From NCBI RefSeq assembly GCF_927798115.1, contig NZ_CAKMMG010000001.1, positions 1,984,001-2,048,000 on the forward strand: a DNA stretch of 64,000 nucleotides. The letters run 5' to 3'. The position numbers were made by a program, and so were the translations under genes. The notes beneath the pieces were generated by a model, which was not told where the DNA came from, did no database searches, and worked only from the letters and a program-made list of their open reading frames with translations. This DNA is from Paenibacillus auburnensis (lineage in GTDB: Bacteria; Bacillota; Bacilli; Paenibacillales; Paenibacillaceae). Position 1 is the stretch's first letter; each line of letters begins with the position of its first letter. Below are positions 34,831 to 42,975 of the stretch, in pieces.

Positions 34831-35081
34831 GCAGTAGCCTGAAAAGGGTAAAATAAGAGCAGGGGTACGCCCCGTCCTCTCACACCATTGTACATGCGGG
34901 ACTGCATAGGACAGTCCCATAAGGTTAACCAAGTTCAAGATAACCTGAAAGTAAACCTGTCAGCCCTTTCGCTTCTTAATAGGAAGCTGGAAGGGCATTA
35001 TTCGCGTTCTGTGACGACAATATAAAGGAGCTACATGGCTGCAGCTCCTCTATCGTTCTAATATATTTATAAATCAGAGTA
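34831..35081. other. intergenic region with two hairpins
   Basis: No gene seen. GGGACTG (34898-34904) and CAGTCCC (34912-34918) form one hairpin. A longer one pairs GCCCTT with AAGGGC and CTTC with GGAAG (about 34961-34997). The second is followed by ATTATTC and may terminate the gene at 34642-34830. Confidence 0.4.
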
Positions 35082-35363
35082 TTAATGTCTATCCGTTGTC
35101 CGGTTGACATGGACATCCCGGTCCCGCCGTTTCAAACCGGCCAATCCTGCTAAACCCAACAGACCCAGCAGGCCCCAGTTGCCGTGATCCTCATCGTCAT
35201 TGTCATTGTCAATGTTGTCTGCCGCAGCCTGGACTTGAGTTGTCGCAGTGTTACCAGCATTATTATTAGTACTAGTGTTCTCAACTGAATCCGCAAAGGC
35301 TGCCGATGCACCAAGACTTGAAACGATGAGTACTGTCAGAAACATTGTTTTAACTTTTAACAT
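35082..35363 (-). CDS. secreted WGxxGxxG-motif protein, 93 aa
   Basis: A small exported protein: signal peptide (MFLTVLIVSSLGASAAFADS), then a Asn/Asp/Thr-rich spacer of about 45 residues. The C-terminal sorting-like tail is WGLLGLLGLAGLAGLKRRDR, that is the WGxxGxxG signature merging into a hydrophobic helix and a basic cluster, followed by a short polar tail. The tripartite tail resembles protein-sorting signals. The processing enzyme and function are unknown. Confidence 0.8.
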   Translation of the reverse strand: MLKVKTMFLTVLIVSSLGASAAFADSVENTSTNNNAGNTATTQVQAAADNIDNDNDDEDHGNWGLLGLLGLAGLAGLKRRDRDVHVNRTTDRH

Positions 35364-35458
35364 AATGATCAGCTCCTCTAGGTTGATGTTAAGTCTGATT
35401 ATTATCTAACCTATGTGAGCTACTGTGAATCATCCGCCAGAAATGAGAACCACATAAA

Positions 35459-35494
35459 AAGCCGGCGGACACCCTTAAGAGTGTCCGCCGGCTT
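35459..35494 (-). terminator. strong terminator, minus strand
   Basis: AAGCCGGCGGACAC (35459-35472) and its perfect complement (35481-35494), a 14-bp stem followed on the minus strand by a T run. It ends the ABC transporter transcript. Between it and the gene (35530-35572) repeated CCGG words could form alternative stems (ACCGGAGT with ACTCCGGT). Confidence 0.85.
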
Positions 35495-35644
35495 ACATGA
35501 TGTGGCCGATCATTTCAGAACAAATTCCCCCCGGTTTTTACCGGAGTTGTTGATTTGACAAGACTCCGGTTTTGAAACTCGCCAGATAACTCTCAGGATG
35601 CACCTTTAATTTCTGCTGACAGTTGGTTACAGCTACCTTCCATG

Positions 35645-37432
35645 TCAGCCCTGCAGCTGCTTCAGCTCATAAAAAGCTCCCTTGCGGCTCATCAGCTCTT
35701 CAAAGGTTCCAGCCTCCGCCACCTGACCGTCCTTCATGACCACAATCCGGTCCGCATCGCGGATGGTGGACAGCCGGTGAGCCACGATAAAGGTCGTCCG
35801 CCCGCGCATCAGCTCCCGCATCGCCTTTTGGACGATGAATTCGGAGATGTTGTCCAGGGCAGAGGTGGCTTCATCCAGCAAAATAATCTCCGGATCACGG
35901 ATCATCGCCCGGGCAATGGCAATCCTCTGGCGCTGTCCGCCTGACAGCTTGCCGCCGTGTTCCCCAATCAGGGTATCGATGCCCTGCGGCATCTGGGCGA
36001 TCACATCCTGCAGATTGGCCAGCCGGATGACTTCCTCCAGCTTGCTGTCCGGTACATCCGTCAGCCCGAAGGTGATATTGCTGCGGATGGTGCCTGAGAA
36101 CAGCACGGTGCTCTGCGGCACGACAGCCAGCTTCTGGCGGTACATGCGCATATCCAGCTCCTCCAGCGGCCTGCCGTCCACGAGTATCCTGCCGCAGGTC
36201 GGGCGGTAAAAGCCTACTACCATGTTAAGCACCGTTGATTTGCCCGCACCCGATTCACCCACCAGTGCAATGCATTCCCCGGGCCGGACGGTTAAATTGA
36301 AATCCTTGAGCACATGCTTGTCTGTATCTTTATAGCTGAACTGCACCTGGCGGAATTCATAAGCGCCGCGCAGCGAGTCGACCGCCGCAGTTCCCTGATA
36401 TTCTTCAATCTGCGTGGAGGTCAGCACCTCCGAGATGGAATAGATGGACTCAAACCCCCTGGCAAATTGCGGATATACCCCCAGCAGACTGTTGATCGAA
36501 GCCAGAATCGTCGAGAAAAATCCCTGATACATGACCACATCCCCGACCTGAATCTTCCCCTGATACGCGAGCACGCAGGTGAAGCCGAGGCATAGCAGCT
36601 GAAACAGTGTGAACACAACCCAGCTGGAAGCCCCAAACAGCGCTTCGGTGATATCCAGCCGGTATCCTTTTCCCTTCAGCTCAGACAGCGTCGTATCCAC
36701 TTTGCCGATTTCCACCTCTTCCAGCCCGTGTGCCCGGGTCACCGGGATCATCTCCACCGTTTCCGCCACCTGTCCGGACATATTCTCAATCTGGCGGCGG
36801 AATTCACGGTTGCGGGTGCGGATCTTTTTGCGGAAAAAGGTAATTAGCAGGACGCCAAAAGGAATGACCAGCACGAAGAACAGGGTTACCTGCAAGCTTT
36901 TGAAGGCGGTAATGGTGGTAGCAATCAGCACATTCGTTACAGCCGGTACAAAAGAATACATCATTTGCTTGGATAGTGTCTCAATGGCTTCCACATCACG
37001 CAGCACCTTGGACTGCAGCCGCCCGGCCCGCAGATCCGTGTGATAGGTCATGGACAGATGCTGGAGCTTGCGGATCAGTGTTCCGCGTAAACCCGCCTCA
37101 ACCTGACGGGAGGACCGGCTCATGAAGCTGACATGCATATAGGCGGACGGGATATTTTGCACAATGACAACGGATACAATCGCCAGATCGATCCATAGCC
37201 AACGCAGACTGTTTAAGTCCGGGCGGCTGAGATGATTAATGATATCGGCGGTAATAACGGGTATGACCCAGGTTGGAGCATGCTTAAGGATATAGAACAA
37301 CAGCGAGACGAGCAGATTGATTCGCATGCCTCTATACAGCAGTATCAGTGTATGGAATGGGCGGTCCTTCTTGATCTCACGGCTCATAAAAAGCTGCTCA
37401 TAATCCGGCACGCCTTCCCTTGTCTGCTCCAT
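35645..37432 (-). CDS. ABC exporter-type transporter (fused membrane and ATPase domains)
   Basis: A 595-residue half-transporter. The type-1 exporter membrane domain (about residues 35-325, six helices) is followed by the nucleotide-binding domain with Walker A GESGAGKST, signature LSGGQRQRIAIARAM and Walker B IILLDEATSALD. It works as a dimer and probably exports or flips a substrate that cannot be named from sequence. The start at 37432 is chosen for the AAGGAAGG site eight bases upstream. It begins 28 bases after the pectin methylesterase gene and is probably co-transcribed. Confidence 0.9.
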   Translation of the reverse strand: MEQTREGVPDYEQLFMSREIKKDRPFHTLILLYRGMRINLLVSLLFYILKHAPTWVIPVITADIINHLSRPDLNSLRWLWIDLAIVSVVIVQNIPSAYMHVSFMSRSSRQVEAGLRGTLIRKLQHLSMTYHTDLRAGRLQSKVLRDVEAIETLSKQMMYSFVPAVTNVLIATTITAFKSLQVTLFFVLVIPFGVLLITFFRKKIRTRNREFRRQIENMSGQVAETVEMIPVTRAHGLEEVEIGKVDTTLSELKGKGYRLDITEALFGASSWVVFTLFQLLCLGFTCVLAYQGKIQVGDVVMYQGFFSTILASINSLLGVYPQFARGFESIYSISEVLTSTQIEEYQGTAAVDSLRGAYEFRQVQFSYKDTDKHVLKDFNLTVRPGECIALVGESGAGKSTVLNMVVGFYRPTCGRILVDGRPLEELDMRMYRQKLAVVPQSTVLFSGTIRSNITFGLTDVPDSKLEEVIRLANLQDVIAQMPQGIDTLIGEHGGKLSGGQRQRIAIARAMIRDPEIILLDEATSALDNISEFIVQKAMRELMRGRTTFIVAHRLSTIRDADRIVVMKDGQVAEAGTFEELMSRKGAFYELKQLQG

Positions 37433-37460
37433 ACTCTTCACCTTCCTTTCCGTTTATGGC

Positions 37461-38426
37461 TTAGCCGGGCAGCTGCTTCCAGAACTCCGTCCCTTCAAAG
37501 ACCTGCGCTTTATCCGGCACCGCCTCCGCCTCCCCTGGTAAAAGAGCCCAAGGCACACGCTGCTCCCGCAGCTTATCCTCATCCGCTATGCCGTATTCCC
37601 GGAAACGAACCGTTGTTTCATTGGCAGGATTGCCCCAGTTATCCCAGCCTGCGGGATGAATATGGGATCCGAGCCGGCAATTCACAAACTCTGTCCTAGC
37701 ATTACCGCGCCACGGGCGTCCCAGATACACCCCGGATACACCTTCCGCAGCCGTCAGATAACATTCATCAAAAACATATCCGTAGCTCTGCCCCTGCGGA
37801 GTAGACGCTGCTGTTATGAAGCCGGACCCTTCGTTTGTGGATTTCAGGCTGCGGATTTCACAATGCTCAAAATAGGCGGCCGCTCCGCCGAAAATAAAGT
37901 CCACCGTTCCTTCGATATAGCAGCCCGTGTACAGCTGGCGGCAGATTTCATGCCGCTCCTGCAGATGGATGCCGCCGAAGGGCCCGCCGTGCTTATTGGC
38001 CGCAGGCAGAGGGCCGGTAAAAATAGTGTCCTGGTGCCCCTTAAAGGTACAGTTGCGGAACACCGTCTCATCGCAGTGGGCATACAAGGCAAGCGCCTGC
38101 CCGATATCAGGGCCTTGCCCCGCAGTATTAACGACGATAAGATTCTCAACAACCAGCCTGCTGCCGCCCAGAAACAGGGTCGGTGTGGCAAAGGTTCCCT
38201 GTTCTTCTCCGGCTTCATCCAGCTGCCGGGCATAGCGGTTACCCCTGATTATCACCTCTCCGATGCCGGTTATCGTCAGGTCCGACCGGTATATCTGCAC
38301 ATTCTCTTCATACACGCCAGCCAAAATATACAGCGTCTGCGCTTCACCCGCAGGCAGCCGCTCAAGCACCTCTACTGCCTCTGCGATTGTCTGATAATCG
38401 CAGAAGGCTTCTTTTCCCACCAGCAT
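37461..38426 (-). CDS. pectin methylesterase (CE8), no signal peptide
   Basis: A 321-residue right-handed beta-helix enzyme that removes methyl esters from polygalacturonate. Family motifs: GVYEENV, IGQALALYAHCD, GHQDTIFTG (Asp133), GTVDFIFGGA (Asp176) and YLGRPWRG (Arg237). The start (GGGAGG seven bases before ATG 38426) leaves no signal peptide. The enzyme is therefore predicted cytoplasmic and should act on imported methylated oligogalacturonides, not on the polymer. It is divergent from the LacI-uxa genes. Confidence 0.92.
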   Translation of the reverse strand: MLVGKEAFCDYQTIAEAVEVLERLPAGEAQTLYILAGVYEENVQIYRSDLTITGIGEVIIRGNRYARQLDEAGEEQGTFATPTLFLGGSRLVVENLIVVNTAGQGPDIGQALALYAHCDETVFRNCTFKGHQDTIFTGPLPAANKHGGPFGGIHLQERHEICRQLYTGCYIEGTVDFIFGGAAAYFEHCEIRSLKSTNEGSGFITAASTPQGQSYGYVFDECYLTAAEGVSGVYLGRPWRGNARTEFVNCRLGSHIHPAGWDNWGNPANETTVRFREYGIADEDKLREQRVPWALLPGEAEAVPDKAQVFEGTEFWKQLPG

Positions 38427-38560
38427 GACTTATCCTCCCAGTCCTTATTCGCCCGTTCTTGCCGGAAATATACTACCCATTCCAGTTCCCTATTTCACCT
38501 TCCGGTCTTGTCAAACAAGCAAGTTGATTATAGCGCTCCAGTGAGGTCTATGCCAACAAT

Positions 38561-38631
38561 AATTTTAACGTGTGCATTTCATTATCCTCTTGACTTGAAG
38601 GGGCTTGAGGACTACACTGAAATCGTTAACA
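38561..38631. promoter_or_regulatory. operator and cre-like site between pectinesterase and lacI-type genes
   Basis: AATTTTAACGTGTGCATT (38561-38578) closely matches the palindrome found before uxaB. TGAAATCGTTAACA (38618-38631) matches the CcpA cre consensus at 13 of 14 positions and could also be a LacI-type operator. Both lie in the divergent region. Confidence 0.5.
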
Positions 38632-38653
38632 ATTCTATTGCCGGGGAGAACTT

Positions 38654-39649
38654 ATGATTACCATCAAAGACATTGCCCGTGTTGCCGGCGTCTCCCACAC
38701 CACTGTGTCCAGAGCGCTGAACGGCAGCCCGCTGATCAAGAAGGTCACCCGCGACAAGATTGAGAAAATCGCCGCGGAAATGAATTATGTGCCGAATTAC
38801 AGCGCCAAGAGCCTGGTTACCAAGCGCTCCTTTACCATCGGGCTGTTCTTCTCCAGTATTGATCAGGGAACCTCGTCAAGCTTTCTTGTGGATGCGATCA
38901 AAGGGATCAGCCATGTGCTGGATGAGAATTTCAACCTGACCGTGCACGGGATCGACGGCGTCCACAACTTTGGGAATATTCAGCCGCAGCGTTTTGACGG
39001 CATTCTCGTCATGAGCCAGAGCGATGAGGATAATGCTTTTATATACCACGTGAAGACGATGGGCATTCCGCTGGTCGTGCTGAACCGCCAGCTGGAGGAC
39101 CCGGGTATTATGAACGTGGTGGCGAACGACCGTGAAGGCGTCAAGGAAGCTATAGATTATGCGGTCTCGCAAGGACATCAGCGGCTGGCTATTATTGAAG
39201 GAAAACCCGGATTCAAATCTTCGACTGAACGCAAGCAAGGCTTTATGGACAGTCTGATTGAACACCGCCTGCAGCTGAATTCCGACTATTTTGCAGCGGG
39301 GGATTACAGCATTGAGAGCGGTTATGCCGCAATGACTACCCTGCTTAGCCTTTCGGAGCGGCCGACTGCCGTATTCTGTTCCAATGATGATATGGCCATC
39401 GGTGCTATGAATGCCTGCTACGCCCACAAGATCAGCATCCCGCAGCAGATTTCCCTGCTCGGATTCGACGATATTATGTTCGCCCGGTATACCAATCCCG
39501 CGCTGACGACAGTACGCAAGCCGATTGCCGATATCAGTGAGCTAGGCACGAAGATGCTGATCCAGCTGCTGCAGCAGCCGGAGACGAAACCGCAGCAATT
39601 GTTCGTGAAGACCTCACTCGTCGTGCGTGATACTGTTGCAGGGTGTTAA
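38654..39649 (+). CDS. LacI-family regulator of the galacturonate/pectin cluster
   Basis: A 331-residue LacI-type regulator: N-terminal helix-turn-helix (TIKDIARVAGVSHTTVSRALNG), hinge (NYVPNYSAKSLV) and a full periplasmic-binding-like effector domain (CSNDDMAIGAMNACYAHKIS). It probably controls the adjacent pectinesterase and uxa genes, with a hexuronate pathway sugar as effector. That is an inference from position and from the motif shared by both promoters. GGGGAG precedes ATG 38654. Confidence 0.9.
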   Translation: MITIKDIARVAGVSHTTVSRALNGSPLIKKVTRDKIEKIAAEMNYVPNYSAKSLVTKRSFTIGLFFSSIDQGTSSSFLVDAIKGISHVLDENFNLTVHGIDGVHNFGNIQPQRFDGILVMSQSDEDNAFIYHVKTMGIPLVVLNRQLEDPGIMNVVANDREGVKEAIDYAVSQGHQRLAIIEGKPGFKSSTERKQGFMDSLIEHRLQLNSDYFAAGDYSIESGYAAMTTLLSLSERPTAVFCSNDDMAIGAMNACYAHKISIPQQISLLGFDDIMFARYTNPALTTVRKPIADISELGTKMLIQLLQQPETKPQQLFVKTSLVVRDTVAGC

Positions 39650-39729
39650 GCAGCCCCTATCATCTTTGTTTCTTGCAGAACCGGATTGCCCTTCCCAAGC
39701 GGAGGAATAATCCGCTTCTTCCTGATAAA

Positions 39730-39747
39730 AATGTTCACGTGTGCATT
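39730..39747. promoter_or_regulatory. palindromic operator candidate before uxaB
   Basis: AATGTTCACGTGTGCATT: symmetric except for its two inner flanking positions, with central CACGTG. It lies 33 bp before the uxaB start and recurs with changes at 38561-38578. LacI-type regulators bind such even palindromes. Confidence 0.5.
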
Positions 39748-39779
39748 CATTATGTATCTTAAAGGAGATTGTGAAACCC

Positions 39780-41192
39780 ATGACAAAACGCCTATCCAGA
39801 AGCAACCAGCCCGGCTTGCCCGTGTATCCTGAACGGATGATCCAATTCGGTGAAGGTAACTTCATGCGCGCCTTTGTAGACTGGCAGCTACAGCAGATGA
39901 ATAACCAGGGATTGTTTAACGGCAGTGCAGTGCTGGTGCAGCCGATCGGCCAGGGGCTTGGCGCTCTGATGGCTGAACAGGATAATCTGTACACCGTGCT
40001 GCTAAACGGCATTATGCAGGAGCAAACCGTGAATTCCCGGGAGATCATCGGAAGCGTCAGCCGGGTCATCAGTCCCTACGAAGACTACGCTGCCTATCTG
40101 GCATTAGCTGAGGATGACGGCCTTGAATTCATCACCTCCAACACCACCGAAGCCGGTATTGCCTATCACGCGGGAGATGCACTAAATGATGCTCCGCCGA
40201 AGAGCTTCCCGGCCAAGCTGACGGCGCTGCTCCATAGACGTTTTGAACTGGGCAAAAAGGGCTTTGTCATTATCCCATGCGAGCTGATTGACCGTAACGG
40301 TGAGAAGCTGCGGGAGATTGTGCAGCAGTACGCTGCTGAGTGGCAGCTCGGCGATGCCTTCGCGAAGTGGCTGGAGGAAGAGAACACCTTCTGCTGCAGC
40401 CTGGTGGACCGGATCGTACCGGGCTACCCGCGCGACAAGGCTGCGCAGCTGGAAGCAGAGCTTGGATATCTGGACAATCTGATGGTCACCGCCGAGCCTT
40501 TCCTGTTCTGGGTGATTGAAGGACCTTCGTGGCTGGCCGAGAAGCTGCCGCTGACAGAAGCCGGACTTAATGTAGTCATAACAGACGATATGACGCCTTA
40601 CCGCGAACGCAAGGTGCATCTGCTGAACGGGCCGCATACCGCAATGGTTCCGCTCGGTATGATGGCTGGCCTGGAAACTGTTGAGGATGTGATGAATGAC
40701 GAGACCTTCTTGCGGTTTGTGAAGGAGCTGATGAACGATGAGCTGATCCCGATGCTGGATCTGCCTGCTGACGAGCTGACCTCCTACTCTGCTGCTGTAC
40801 TGGAGCGGTTCAAGAATCCGTTCGTCCGTCATGAGCTGGCATCCATCTCCCTGAACAGCATATCTAAATTCAAGTCCCGGCTGCTTCCGGTTCTGCTCCG
40901 CTACCAGCAGGAGCGCGGTAAATTGCCTGAGCTCATGACGCTCGCCTTTGCCGCCCTGCTGCTTAGCTACCGGGGAGACCGTGTAGCCAGACAAGACGGT
41001 GCGGAAGTGCTGGCCGTGTTTGATCAGGCCTGGAGCAGTCCGGGCAGCTTCGTGCAGACCATCCTGAAGAATGACAGCTTGTGGGGTCAGGATCTGACCC
41101 TGGTGCCAGGTCTTTCGGACGCCATCTCCGCCAACCTGCAGAAGCTGGAAAGCACGGACAGCCGCGCTGCTCTGACGCAGGTCGTGAGCTGA
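39780..41192 (+). CDS. uxaB: tagaturonate reductase (altronate oxidoreductase)
   Basis: A 470-residue member of the mannitol dehydrogenase family that reduces D-tagaturonate to D-altronate with NADH. IQFGEGNFMRAFVDWQLQQM is the UxaB-type nucleotide-binding start, and EGPSWLAEKLPL with RERKVHLLNGPHTA marks the substrate domain. AAAGGAG is 12 bases before ATG 39780; an in-frame GTG at 39771 is an alternative start. It follows the LacI gene and precedes uxaA, with a large palindrome between. Confidence 0.93.
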   Translation: MTKRLSRSNQPGLPVYPERMIQFGEGNFMRAFVDWQLQQMNNQGLFNGSAVLVQPIGQGLGALMAEQDNLYTVLLNGIMQEQTVNSREIIGSVSRVISPYEDYAAYLALAEDDGLEFITSNTTEAGIAYHAGDALNDAPPKSFPAKLTALLHRRFELGKKGFVIIPCELIDRNGEKLREIVQQYAAEWQLGDAFAKWLEEENTFCCSLVDRIVPGYPRDKAAQLEAELGYLDNLMVTAEPFLFWVIEGPSWLAEKLPLTEAGLNVVITDDMTPYRERKVHLLNGPHTAMVPLGMMAGLETVEDVMNDETFLRFVKELMNDELIPMLDLPADELTSYSAAVLERFKNPFVRHELASISLNSISKFKSRLLPVLLRYQQERGKLPELMTLAFAALLLSYRGDRVARQDGAEVLAVFDQAWSSPGSFVQTILKNDSLWGQDLTLVPGLSDAISANLQKLESTDSRAALTQVVS

Positions 41193-41256
41193 TGGCTACC
41201 TATAATTCTATCTTGATTTAACTTGAAATATACATTTTGGGAAAAGTGGCGGAAGG

Positions 41257-41369
41257 GAATTTTGGAACTGTAGGAGCGATAGCGTCCGCCTTTGTCTGCG
41301 GATTTCTACCGCTATTAGCGGTAAAATCAAGAAATCTGCAGACAACAGCGGCCGGAAGTCCAAAGATTC
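41257..41369. repeat. large imperfect palindrome between uxaB and uxaA
   Basis: Nested inverted repeats: 16-bp arms TTGTCTGCGGATTTCT (41292-41307) and AGAAATCTGCAGACAA (41330-41345), an inner ACCGCT/AGCGGT hairpin (41308-41322), and outer GAATTTTGGAACT/AGTCCAAAGATTC ends. It is non-coding and extra-genic. It could be an interspersed MITE- or REP-like element, or an intercistronic RNA structure. Confidence 0.55.
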
Positions 41370-41451
41370 TCTGTAGCTACGATCAATCCCCAAATCAGAA
41401 CATTAATAGTTTAATGTATTTAATCAAACCTTTTTAGGAGGGATAGACAGC

Positions 41452-42939
41452 ATGAAACGATTAATGAAAATGAACCCCCGGGATACAGTGGCTGTAGCGC
41501 TGCGCCCCATCCCTGCCGGTGAACAGCTTGAATTCGAAGGGCTGACGCTCCAGGCAGGCCAGGATATTCCTCAAGGCCACAAAATTGCACTCACCGCCTT
41601 CGCAGCGGAGGACGTAATTACCAAATACGGCTATCCTATCGGCCACGCGACTGCACCTATTGCAGCGGGCGACTGGGTCCACACGCATAACATCAAGACC
41701 AACCTGGCCGGAGAAGAGGAATATGACTACAAGCCCGAGCTCCATCCGGTCACCTATCCGAAGCGGGAGTTGACCTTTCAAGGCTACCGGCGTGCTAACG
41801 GCAAGGTCGGCATCCGCAATGACCTGTTCATTATCCCTACAGTCGGCTGTGTGAACGGCATTGCTGAACAAATGCTAACGGAGTTCAAGGCCGCGCATCC
41901 GGATCTTGGCGGCTTCGATAATTTCACTGTGCTTAAGCATCCTTACGGCTGCTCGCAGCTGGGAGATGATCACCGCATGACCCGCAGTATCCTGCTGGAT
42001 GCCGTAAATCATCCCAATGCCGGAGGTGTGCTCGTGTTCGGCCTCGGCTGTGAGAACAATATCGTCGCAGAATTCCGCAGCATGCTGGGCGATTACGACG
42101 AATCAAGGGTCAAATTCCTTGTAGCCCAAGAGGTAGGCGATGAGGTAGAGGCTGGGCTTGCCCTGCTGGAGGAGCTGTATGAAGCAGCAAAGGATGATAT
42201 CCGCGAGCCGGTTCCGCTCAGCGAGCTGAACATCGGCCTGAAATGCGGCGGCTCTGACGGTTTCTCCGGCATTACCGCCAACCCGCTGCTGGGTGCCTTC
42301 TCCGATTTTATTATCTCCCAGGGCGGCACTTCGGTATTGACGGAAGTACCAGAAATGTTCGGTGCAGAAAAAATGCTGATGGCCCGCGCAGAAAGCCGCG
42401 AGGTCTACGAAGATATCGTCTCCCTGATCAATAATTTCAAGCAGTATTTCCTCTCCTACGGTGAACCGGTGTACGAGAATCCTTCGCCGGGCAACAAGGC
42501 CGGGGGCATTAGCACCCTGGAGGACAAATCACTCGGCTGTACCCAAAAGGCCGGAACCTCTCCGGTTGTCGATGTGCTGCAATACGGCGTGAAGCTGCGC
42601 AAAAAAGGCCTCAGCCTGCTGCAGGCGCCCGGCAACGACCTTGTAGCCGCTTCTGCACTGGCTGCCTCCGACTGCCAGCTGGTACTGTTCACCACCGGCC
42701 GGGGCACACCGTTCGGGAGCTTCGTGCCTACGGTTAAGGTTGCTACCAACAATGAGCTTTTCGCCAAAAAAGGCCACTGGATGGACTTCAACGCCGGACC
42801 GCTGCTGGAAGTGCCGATGGCCGAGGTGCTCGAAGAATTCATCAGCTATATTATCGCTGTTGCCAGCGGCCAAAAAACACGCAATGAGCAGAACGAAGTG
42901 CGCGAGCTGGCCATATTTAAAACCGGAGTAACGCTATAA
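41452..42939 (+). CDS. uxaA: altronate dehydratase
   Basis: A 495-residue enzyme that dehydrates D-altronate to 2-keto-3-deoxy-D-gluconate. The N-terminal SAF domain (VALRPIPAGEQLEFEGLTL) and the large catalytic domain (GKVGIRNDLFIIPTVGCVNG, HPYGCSQLGDD, LKCGGSDGFSG) are both present, so this is the full-length fused form. AGGAGGG precedes ATG 41452. It lies in the chain uxaB-uxaA-uxaC. Confidence 0.96.
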   Translation: MKRLMKMNPRDTVAVALRPIPAGEQLEFEGLTLQAGQDIPQGHKIALTAFAAEDVITKYGYPIGHATAPIAAGDWVHTHNIKTNLAGEEEYDYKPELHPVTYPKRELTFQGYRRANGKVGIRNDLFIIPTVGCVNGIAEQMLTEFKAAHPDLGGFDNFTVLKHPYGCSQLGDDHRMTRSILLDAVNHPNAGGVLVFGLGCENNIVAEFRSMLGDYDESRVKFLVAQEVGDEVEAGLALLEELYEAAKDDIREPVPLSELNIGLKCGGSDGFSGITANPLLGAFSDFIISQGGTSVLTEVPEMFGAEKMLMARAESREVYEDIVSLINNFKQYFLSYGEPVYENPSPGNKAGGISTLEDKSLGCTQKAGTSPVVDVLQYGVKLRKKGLSLLQAPGNDLVAASALAASDCQLVLFTTGRGTPFGSFVPTVKVATNNELFAKKGHWMDFNAGPLLEVPMAEVLEEFISYIIAVASGQKTRNEQNEVRELAIFKTGVTL

Positions 42940-42975
42940 TCTCATATCCTAAATCCATGTAAAGGGAGCGTCATC

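Noticed and set aside
37656..38657. 333-codon plus-strand frame opposite the pectin methylesterase
   Set aside because: The opposite strand has all CE8 motifs; this frame is a shadow that ends at the start of the LacI-type gene.
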